Assembly: GCA_019247255.1 (NCBI GenBank)
Contig: JAFAPJ010000421.1
Location: forward strand, 1-5,353
Reading direction: 5' to 3'
DNA: 5,353 nucleotides
Source of the DNA: Methylobacteriaceae bacterium
GTDB lineage: Bacteria > Pseudomonadota > Alphaproteobacteria > Rhizobiales > Beijerinckiaceae
The first letter of the stretch is position 1; each line of letters begins with the position of its first letter. Below, piece after piece: positions 1 to 4,234 of the stretch. The notes beneath the pieces were generated by a model. It was not told the origin of the DNA. It made no database searches and saw only the letters and a list, made by a program, of their open reading frames with translations. Made by a program: the position numbers and the translations under genes.

Positions 1-350
1 GGCTCGTGCTCGGCGCCGCGCTCATCGCCACGAAGGCGAAGGCGGGCGAGCCGGGGCTGACCCCGGACTCGACCGCGCTCGACGAGGAAGGGTTCGTTGA
101 GGGCGACGCGCCTCTCATCGCGGAAGCGTTCGCCCGACACCTGAAACGCCTCGTCCGGCTCTGGGACGAAGATGGGTTCGGCCCGGTGGCCGAGGCCTAT
201 CTCGGCCGGCTCGCGGCCGGCGAGGGCGGCCCCTGGTCGCTCGATGCGGAGGGCGACCTCGTGGCCGCGTCCGGCGCGCGCCGATCGCTCGCGCCGACGC
301 TCGCGGCGCCCACCTGGCTCGATCCGATCGGTGGGGGCCCGCGTCTGTGA
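1..350 (+). CDS. Biotin/lipoate-ligase-like protein, C-terminal fragment (DUF4444-type tail), cut by window start
   Basis: Only the last 116 residues are visible. The reading frame enters with the codon at 3-5 and stops at TGA 348-350. The visible part resembles the C-terminal region (DUF4444-type) of alphaproteobacterial proteins annotated as biotin/lipoate--protein ligase family. It has an 'LDEEGFVEGD' segment, an 'AEAFARHLKRLVRLWDEDGF' helix, 'VAEAYLGRL', and a closing 'LAAPTWLDPIGGG'. The ligase catalytic core would lie upstream, outside the window, so activity cannot be judged. Its stop overlaps the GTG start of the next gene by 4 nt, tying it to the formate dehydrogenase accessory operon. 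No biotin- or lipoate-dependent enzyme is encoded nearby, so a role in enzyme maturation rather than classical biotinylation is possible; that is inference. The family call comes from remembered resemblance and is fairly confident; the function is open. Confidence 0.8.
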   Translation, partial: LVLGAALIATKAKAGEPGLTPDSTALDEEGFVEGDAPLIAEAFARHLKRLVRLWDEDGFGPVAEAYLGRLAAGEGGPWSLDAEGDLVAASGARRSLAPTLAAPTWLDPIGGGPRL

Positions 351-904
351 CCCGGCTCCTGCGCACGATCCGGCTCGACCCCTCGGATACCTTCGTCTTC
401 GAACGCGCGGCCGAGCCAGGCGAATGGGCCGTCACGGGCTCCTTCCTGTTCCTCGGTTCCGATCCCGGCATGCTCGCCCCGAAGGTACGAACGGCGTTTC
501 GGTCAGGCTTTCTCGGCCTGGCGAGCTTGGGCTTCTCGACGCTCGCCGTCGTGAGCGAGGCGAGCGCGGCCGAACTCGAGGGCGCGGTCGGGAGCCTGGC
601 TCGGCACTTCGTCGAGCGGTTCGGCGCGCCCGGCCTCGACGCGGCCCGGGAGGTTGCACGGGAGGAGATCGCCTATGCGAGCTCGCTTTGCGGACCGCCG
701 GTGAACACGATCCTGGCGCTGCGCCGCGCGCTCGTCGACGGCGAGATCACGGAAGAGGTGCGCATCCTCCAGCCGCGAAGCCCCGTCCTCCCCGGCGAGG
801 ACCGTCTCCATCTCGGCGCCCGCGCTTTCGAATTCGCGGCCGCGGAAGACGAGCCGGCCGAGCATGTCGACCTTCCGGCGTTTCTCGACGGAACGCCCCG
901 GTGA
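347..904 (+). CDS. DUF6505-like protein of the formate dehydrogenase cluster
   Basis: This is a 185-residue protein of unknown function. It starts at GTG 347, which overlaps the preceding stop as GTGA. A G-rich stretch at 333-337 lies about 9 nt upstream and could serve as ribosome binding site. I see no signal peptide, transmembrane helix or cysteine cluster, so it is probably cytoplasmic. Visible elements are an N-terminal 'TRLLRTIRLDPSDTFVFERAAEPGEWAVTGSF' type beta-rich region, a central hydrophobic/helical segment around residues 55-100 (GFLGLASLGFSTLAVV...), and the segment 'EEIAYASSLCGPPVNTI' from residue 106, with Cys115 followed by Gly-Pro-Pro. The protein matches what I remember of DUF6505 proteins, which sit between a ligase-like gene and a DUF6352 gene upstream of fdh genes. 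Its stop overlaps the next start by 4 nt (GTGA 901-904). A role in FDH maturation is guilt by association only. Confidence 0.8.
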   Translation: MTRLLRTIRLDPSDTFVFERAAEPGEWAVTGSFLFLGSDPGMLAPKVRTAFRSGFLGLASLGFSTLAVVSEASAAELEGAVGSLARHFVERFGAPGLDAAREVAREEIAYASSLCGPPVNTILALRRALVDGEITEEVRILQPRSPVLPGEDRLHLGARAFEFAAAEDEPAEHVDLPAFLDGTPR

Positions 905-1908
905 GGGAATTCTGGGTCTCGAGCGGCCACCATCTCACCCGCCGGTCGGAAGGAGGTGGGCTCCTCGTGACGGACGAGCTGCTGCTCGCCATCCTGGCTC
1001 GCCCCGAGCTCGCGCCGCCCGACGACGCCTGCGAGGCGGAGCGCGCGCTCCACGCGAGCCTTCAGGCCGACCCGCGCCGCCCGGTGGCGCCGGACGAACT
1101 CGCGGCGCTCGCCGATCCGGACGCGGGGGAGAACTGGCGTTTCGCGCTCGCCTTCCGAGACCGGCTCCTCGCGGCACCGACGGTCGAGGCGGCCTATCTC
1201 GGTCTCGTCCGGGCCGGGCGGATCGCGCTGCCGCCGATCTTCCTGAACCAGCTCGTCCACCTGATCCTGCGCAACGCGCTCGACGGCTGCGACGACCCGT
1301 ACACGCTCCGCGCCGCCGAACTCTTCTTTCGCCCGCAGCGGGTCTCGACGGCAAACGAGGCCGTGCTCCTCGCCGACGCCGAGGTGATCGAACGCGAGGA
1401 GGGCCGGGCCGCGGCCTCGCCCCTCGTCGCCATGCTCGGCCCTGACCCGCTGACCGAGCTCGACGTTCTCGCCGACGACAACCGCTGGACCTATTGGAGC
1501 CGGTCGGACGCCTTCACGATGGCGCTGAACGTCGGCTCCAACGCCCGCAGCCGCGACGGGCTCGCCCGGGCGATCGAAGCTTGGCTGCGTCATCTTCTGC
1601 ATCTGGAGGTCGCGGTCGAGCCGCTGCCGCGCATCGACGATCGGGACTGGCGCTGGTTCGTCGGGCTCGACGCGGAGGCGACCGGGATCGGCAACGCGCT
1701 GTGGCGAGGCGAAGCGTTGAGCGAGGATGCGGCCTCGCGCCTCCTCGCCCTGTTTCGGCTCACGGTCCGAGACAGCATGCGCCTTGAACCTCGGCTGCGC
1801 GGCCGGCCGATCTACCTCCTCCTCGCCGCGGCGCCTGACCGGCGGGTCGTGATGAAGCCGCAGAACCTCGTCGTCGGCCTTCCGCTTCTTGAAGGGGCCG
1901 TCGCGTGA
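901..1908 (+). CDS. DUF6352-like protein of the formate dehydrogenase cluster
   Basis: This 335-residue soluble protein has no known biochemical function. I chose GTG 901 because the N-terminus from there, MREFWVSSGHHL, resembles the conserved beginning of DUF6352 proteins, and because it overlaps the upstream stop as GTGA. The open frame extends further upstream, but that part is a shadow of the preceding gene. Recognisable blocks are 'DELLLAILARPEL' (about residues 24-36), 'NQLVHLILRNALDGCDDP' (116-133) leading to 'AAELFFRPQRVS' (to 149), and 'NRWTYWSRSDAFTMALNVG' (194-212). The second half is rich in Trp and Arg. No signal peptide, membrane segment or metal-binding cysteine array is seen. 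A very strong internal Shine-Dalgarno-like sequence at 950-958 precedes an in-frame GTG at 967; see the separate entry. The protein ends with a 4-nt overlap into the DUF3305 gene. It is probably a cytoplasmic accessory factor for FDH, by context only. Confidence 0.85.
   Translation: MREFWVSSGHHLTRRSEGGGLLVTDELLLAILARPELAPPDDACEAERALHASLQADPRRPVAPDELAALADPDAGENWRFALAFRDRLLAAPTVEAAYLGLVRAGRIALPPIFLNQLVHLILRNALDGCDDPYTLRAAELFFRPQRVSTANEAVLLADAEVIEREEGRAAASPLVAMLGPDPLTELDVLADDNRWTYWSRSDAFTMALNVGSNARSRDGLARAIEAWLRHLLHLEVAVEPLPRIDDRDWRWFVGLDAEATGIGNALWRGEALSEDAASRLLALFRLTVRDSMRLEPRLRGRPIYLLLAAAPDRRVVMKPQNLVVGLPLLEGAVA
950..958 (+). promoter_or_regulatory. Strong internal Shine-Dalgarno-like sequence within the DUF6352-like gene
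   Basis: AAGGAGGTG is a near-perfect complement of the 16S rRNA 3' end. It lies 8 nt before an in-frame GTG at 967-969 (10 nt from the end of its GGAGG core). It is inside the coding region of the DUF6352-like gene, where it encodes part of 'RSEGGG'. It could drive a second, shorter product lacking the first 22 residues, cause ribosome pausing, or simply reflect Glu/Gly codons. The conserved N-terminal block upstream of it argues that GTG 901 remains the main start. Confidence 0.4.
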
Positions 1909-2420
1909 CGGGCGCGAAGCCGAGCGGCCGCTTCACGGTGGGGATCGTCGTCGCCAAGCGTCGGCTCGCCAATCCGTGGGTCGATCACGCCTGGATCCCG
2001 GTCGCCGCGCTGCCGGCGGCGCCCAGCGCCGCGCCCTGGTCGCTGTTGTCGGTGCGGGAGGGCGAGGAGCTCTTCTACGCGGGCGCGGTCGAGATCGAGC
2101 TGCATCCGGCCGAGACGGCCCATTACCGCGACAACCTGCGCTCGGACGCACCTTCCCTCTGGGTCGCGCTGCGCCCCGCGGGCCCCGACGAGTTCGAGCT
2201 CGCGACCGTCACGGTCGACCCCTACGAGGGCGAGGCGCTCGCCGAAGGCATCGGCGAGATCGTCGAGGCGGTCCCGATGCCGGACGAGATCGCCGCCGAG
2301 GTCGAGGCCTTCGTCGAGGCCTTCCACGTCGAGCGCCCCTTCTTCAAGCGCCAGCGCGACCGCGCGAACACGAACGCGCTCGCTCGTCGGGCCGGCGGGC
2401 GCCAGGAGCCGGACGAATGA
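1905..2420 (+). CDS. DUF3305 domain protein
   Basis: This 171-residue protein starts at GTG 1905, overlapping the previous stop (GTGA 1905-1908). GAAGGGG at 1891-1897 is well placed as ribosome binding site, 7 nt upstream. The sequence fits DUF3305: 'GIVVAKRRLANPWVDHAWIPVAAL' (13-36), 'FYAGAVEIELHPAETAHYRDNL' (57-78) followed by 'LWVALRP', then an acidic stretch with 'VTVDPYEGEA', and a basic end region containing 'FFKRQRDRA'. The conserved Trp residues near the N-terminus (W25, W30) and the HPAET-Y core are typical as I recall the family. It has no signal peptide or membrane segment. DUF3305 and DUF3306 genes are regular neighbours in alphaproteobacterial FDH clusters, and here they overlap by 4 nt (ATGA). 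The molecular function is unknown. Paired synthesis suggests that the two products act together, which is inference. Confidence 0.9.
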   Translation: MTGAKPSGRFTVGIVVAKRRLANPWVDHAWIPVAALPAAPSAAPWSLLSVREGEELFYAGAVEIELHPAETAHYRDNLRSDAPSLWVALRPAGPDEFELATVTVDPYEGEALAEGIGEIVEAVPMPDEIAAEVEAFVEAFHVERPFFKRQRDRANTNALARRAGGRQEPDE

Positions 2421-3094
2421 GCCGGGACGGCTTCCTGGCGCGCTGGTCGCGTCGCAAGCTCGACCCGATCGACGACGCTTCGGACCCGGCGGCGGCGGAC
2501 GCTGCGCCGCCACCGAAAGTTGAGGAGCCCGTCGAGACGGCCGAGTGCGAGATCGCGCCCGAGGAGCTCGCAGACTTGCCGTCAGTCGAGGAGTTGACGG
2601 CCGAGACCGACCTATCGGGTTTCCTCCGTCCGGGCATCCCGATCGGCCTGCGCAACGCGGCTCTGCGCCGGATATGGTCCCTCGATCCCGCGATCCGCGA
2701 CCATGTCGGGGACGCGCGCGACTACGCCTGGGACTGGAACGTGCCGGACGGCGTCCCCGGCTCGGGTCCGCTGGCCTCGCTCGACGACATCGGGGCGCGT
2801 GTGCTGCGGATGCTCTCCACCGGCGAGGGCGCGACGCCCGCGCGGTCCTCCGACGCGGAGGTCGCCGCTCCACGCCCGGAACCGGACGGACCGGCCGCCC
2901 TGGAGCCGCCCGACGACCCCTGCCGGGACGAGAAGACGGCGGCCCTTCCGCAACCTGCCCCGACGGACGACGAGGCAACCGACGCGCCCCTGCTTCTGCC
3001 CGACGCGAGCCCCGAGCCGGCCGGGGCCGAGCCGGAGCCGCCGCACCAGCCGCGACGGCATGGCACGGCGATACCAAAGTTTGATCTGTTCTAA
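2417..3094 (+). CDS. DUF3306 domain protein
   Basis: This 225-residue protein starts at ATG 2417, overlapping the DUF3305 stop as ATGA. AGGAG at 2404-2408 is a good ribosome binding site 8 nt upstream. The N-terminal signature 'FLARWSRRK' (6-14), the block 'LADLPSVEELTAETDLSGFL' (51-70), 'ALRRIWSLDPAIRD' (82-95) and 'YAWDWNVPD' (103-111) ending in 'GSGPL' identify DUF3306. Residues about 135-212 form a low-complexity tail rich in Pro, Ala, Glu and Asp, probably disordered, followed by a basic 'QPRRHG' close to the end. The terminal residues PKFDLF are an unusual hydrophobic end. As I recall, homologues stop near a 'RRHGGALP(K/R)' motif, so the last residues may be an extension. The FDLF-coding DNA is part of an 11-bp direct repeat (3082-3092). 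No cysteine array is present. The function is unknown; it is co-translated with other FDH accessory genes. Confidence 0.88.
   Translation: MSRDGFLARWSRRKLDPIDDASDPAAADAAPPPKVEEPVETAECEIAPEELADLPSVEELTAETDLSGFLRPGIPIGLRNAALRRIWSLDPAIRDHVGDARDYAWDWNVPDGVPGSGPLASLDDIGARVLRMLSTGEGATPARSSDAEVAAPRPEPDGPAALEPPDDPCRDEKTAALPQPAPTDDEATDAPLLLPDASPEPAGAEPEPPHQPRRHGTAIPKFDLF
3082..3092 (+). repeat. 11-bp direct repeat, left copy (TGATCTGTTCT)
   Basis: TGATCTGTTCT occurs here at the 3' end of the DUF3306 gene, encoding Asp-Leu-Phe and the first T of its stop codon. An identical copy is at 3332-3342. The two copies bracket the intergenic gap and the whole helix-turn-helix-coding part of the next gene. Confidence 0.6.
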
Positions 3095-3108
3095 CTCTCA
3101 CGAGCGGG

Positions 3109-3125
3109 CATAACCGCCTATTATG
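3109..3125. promoter_or_regulatory. Inverted repeat CATAA-N7-TTATG overlapping a possible -10 box; candidate promoter/operator
   Basis: The perfect 5-bp arms CATAA (3109-3113) and TTATG (3121-3125) flank a 7-nt spacer. TATTAT at 3119-3124 matches a sigma-70-type -10 hexamer at five of six positions and overlaps the right arm. No good -35 element is present at 16-18 nt spacing (TTGATC at 3081-3086 is too far away). The surrounding gap 3095-3161 is visibly less G+C-rich than the genes. Transcription from this -10 would begin near 3131, downstream of the ATG at 3123, which fits the chosen start at 3162. The next gene encodes an N-terminal DNA-binding domain, so autoregulation through this site is possible. 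Both promoter and operator are inferences from sequence only. Confidence 0.35.
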
Positions 3126-3152
3126 ACGGCAAGCGGGACGGCGATTCCGCGT

Positions 3153-3159
3153 GGGAGAG
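3153..3159 (+). promoter_or_regulatory. Ribosome binding site deciding the start of the HTH-TorD gene
   Basis: GGGAGAG lies just before ATG 3162 (GGGAG core with 4 nt spacing). The earlier in-frame ATG at 3123 has no well-placed purine-rich sequence and sits on the putative -10/inverted repeat. The 13 extra residues it would add precede the recognisable domain, so 3162 is preferred. Confidence 0.55.
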
Positions 3160-3161
3160 AG

Positions 3162-3950
3162 ATGCGCGCCGAAGGTACGGAGCAGGCGATCCGAGCGGCC
3201 GGAGGCATCGGTGCGCTGGCGCGCGCCCTCGGCATCTCGCAGCCGGCCGTTTCGAGCTGGCGCCGCGTCCCGACCGACCGCGTCCTCGCGGTCGAGGAGG
3301 TCACGGGCGTTCCGCGGGCGGTCCTGCGCCCTGATCTGTTCTCCAGCAAAGGCTTCGCGGTGACGCAAGGCGATCCCGTCGACGAGATCGATCGGCTGCG
3401 CTCGCAGGAATACGATTTCCTGGCGGCCCTGCTCGGCCGCGCCCCGGGCGAAGCGACGCTGGGGGCGCTCGGACGGCTCGGCGGCGATGAAAGCGCTTTC
3501 GGGGCCGCGCATCGCGCGCTCGCCGCGGCCGCTCGGGCGACCGACGGGCGGCGTGTTTCGCACGAGTTCTTCGACCTGTTCATCGGGGTCGGGCGGGGCG
3601 AGCTCCTTCCCTACGCCTCCTACTACCTGACGGGCTTCCTCAACGAGCGTCCACTGGCGGCCGTGCGGGGCGACCTCGCGGCGATGGGTCTCGAGCGCGG
3701 GGGCGAGCTCAGCGAGCCCGAGGACCACCTCGCGATCCTCCTCGACACGATGGCGGGGCTCGCCGGCGGACGCTTCCCGGCCGAACCCGGGACGGAACGC
3801 CGCTTCTTCGAGCGGCATCTTCAGCCCTGGGCCGAGCGTTTCTTCGCCGATCTCGAAAGGGCGCGGAGCGCCGAGTTCTACAAGGCGGTCGGCGCGCTCG
3901 GCCGTCTGTTCATGGAAGTGGAGGCGGAAGCCTTCGCGATCGAGGCATGA
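3162..3950 (+). CDS. TorD-family molybdoenzyme chaperone with N-terminal YdaS/Cro-like helix-turn-helix domain
   Basis: This 262-residue protein has two domains. Residues about 8-60 form a YdaS/Cro-like helix-turn-helix: 'GGIGALARALGISQPAVSSW' (14-33), then 'RVPTDRVLAVEEVTGVPR' and 'LRPDLF' (55-60). The recognition helix is probably residues 27-35. A short linker (61-75) follows. Residues 76-262 resemble the TorD/DmsD (Nitrate_red_del) chaperones of FDH clusters: 'EIDRLRSQEYDFLAALLGRAP' (75-95), 'FFDLFIGVGRGELLPYASYY' (136-155) and the family motif 'EPEDH' (185-189; Asp188, His189). TorD-type proteins bind the signal peptide or apoprotein of molybdoenzymes in the cytoplasm until cofactor loading. 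FdhA, encoded 285 nt downstream, is the likely client. The fusion with a DNA-binding domain is unusual and may make it a regulator as well. An in-frame GTG at 3360 (Val67) with AAAGG upstream could give a chaperone-only product. No frame break separates the domains. Confidence 0.88.
   Translation: MRAEGTEQAIRAAGGIGALARALGISQPAVSSWRRVPTDRVLAVEEVTGVPRAVLRPDLFSSKGFAVTQGDPVDEIDRLRSQEYDFLAALLGRAPGEATLGALGRLGGDESAFGAAHRALAAAARATDGRRVSHEFFDLFIGVGRGELLPYASYYLTGFLNERPLAAVRGDLAAMGLERGGELSEPEDHLAILLDTMAGLAGGRFPAEPGTERRFFERHLQPWAERFFADLERARSAEFYKAVGALGRLFMEVEAEAFAIEA
3332..3342 (+). repeat. 11-bp direct repeat, right copy (TGATCTGTTCT)
   Basis: This copy is identical to 3082-3092. It encodes the Asp-Leu-Phe (58-60) that closes the helix-turn-helix domain, just before the linker to the TorD domain. 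The interval between the copies (3093-3331, 239 bp) equals the gap plus the HTH-coding segment. This may mark an insertion or recombination junction, or it may be a chance match of two DLF codon runs. Confidence 0.55.
3348..3362 (+). promoter_or_regulatory. Possible internal translation start for a TorD-only product
   Basis: AAAGG at 3348-3352 precedes the in-frame GTG at 3360-3362 by 7 nt. Initiation here would yield a 196-residue protein beginning (M)TQGDPVDEIDRLRSQEY. That closely matches where ordinary TorD-type chaperones of FDH clusters begin, as I recall them. Such a product would lack the helix-turn-helix domain. This is a sequence-based possibility only. Confidence 0.35.
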
Positions 3951-3971
3951 GCTCCGCGGGCGAGGGCACGC

Positions 3972-3981
3972 GGAGGGGAGG
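3972..3981 (+). promoter_or_regulatory. Ribosome binding site of the small Tat protein gene
   Basis: GGAGGGGAGG, 6 nt before ATG 3988, is a purine-rich, strong Shine-Dalgarno sequence. It supports both this start and the 37-nt gap after the TorD gene as a genuine leader. Confidence 0.65.
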
Positions 3982-3987
3982 CGAGAG

Positions 3988-4227
3988 ATGAAGCGGGACC
4001 AGACAGCGGGGCCGGCTCGCGGGACCGGTTTCGATCGACGGCGGTTCCTCGGGGCGGTCGGCGGCGCCTCCAGCGTCGCGGCCGCGGGCGTCGGGGCGGT
4101 GCCGGTCACCGCGACGCCCGCCCAGGCCTACGATCCGGGCCCGGACGAGACGCGGGCACGCTACCGCGAGACGGCGGAGGTGAAGGCCTTCTACCGGACG
4201 AACGGCTACGAGACGCTGAAGAAGTGA
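3988..4227 (+). CDS. Formate dehydrogenase region twin-arginine (Tat) target protein
   Basis: This is a 79-residue protein. The N-terminus holds a twin-arginine motif 'DRRRFLGAVGG' (16-26), then a small-residue hydrophobic stretch (27-43) and a likely signal peptidase site at AQA/Y after residue 47. That leaves a mature peptide of about 32 residues, 'DETRARYRETAEVKAFYRTN' (53-72) ending GYETLKK. This arrangement fits the small 'formate_TAT' family (formate dehydrogenase region TAT target, TIGR02811) that regularly precedes the FDH catalytic subunit gene. Export to the periplasm is predicted; whether it is a subunit, an escort or an assembly factor of FDH is not established. It has a strong ribosome binding site upstream, and its stop codon is embedded in the Shine-Dalgarno sequence of fdhA, so the two genes are tightly linked. 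Its length is normal for the family. Confidence 0.9.
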   Translation: MKRDQTAGPARGTGFDRRRFLGAVGGASSVAAAGVGAVPVTATPAQAYDPGPDETRARYRETAEVKAFYRTNGYETLKK

Positions 4228-4230
4228 GGA
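4225..4230 (+). promoter_or_regulatory. Ribosome binding site of fdhA overlapping the upstream stop codon
   Basis: TGAGGA contains the TGA stop of the small Tat gene (4225-4227) and a GAGGA-type Shine-Dalgarno sequence 4 nt before ATG 4235. An ATG at 4230 is in another frame and is not used. The arrangement suggests translational coupling of the two Tat proteins. Confidence 0.6.
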
Positions 4231-4234
4231 TGCC

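Noticed and set aside
172..900. Upstream extension of the DUF6352-like frame to a start at 172
   Set aside because: The extra residues are Arg/Pro-rich and overlap the ligase-like and DUF6505 genes in another frame. Family conservation begins at GTG 901.
3101..3120. Short GCGG/CCGC stem (3104-3107 with 3114-3117) considered as a terminator after the DUF3306 gene
   Set aside because: The stem is only 4 bp and no T-run follows, so it does not support a Rho-independent terminator.
3123..3161. Alternative ATG 3123 for the HTH-TorD gene, adding 13 residues
   Set aside because: There is no suitable ribosome binding site, it overlaps the inverted repeat and -10-like box, and the added residues show no domain. 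ATG 3162 has GGGAGAG directly upstream.
1812..4109. Very long open frame on the - strand (765 codons) opposite the DUF3305, DUF3306 and HTH-TorD genes
   Set aside because: Its translation is Arg/Ala/Pro-rich with no recognisable domain. Long antisense frames are expected in DNA this rich in G+C, and the + strand genes there are clearly recognisable.
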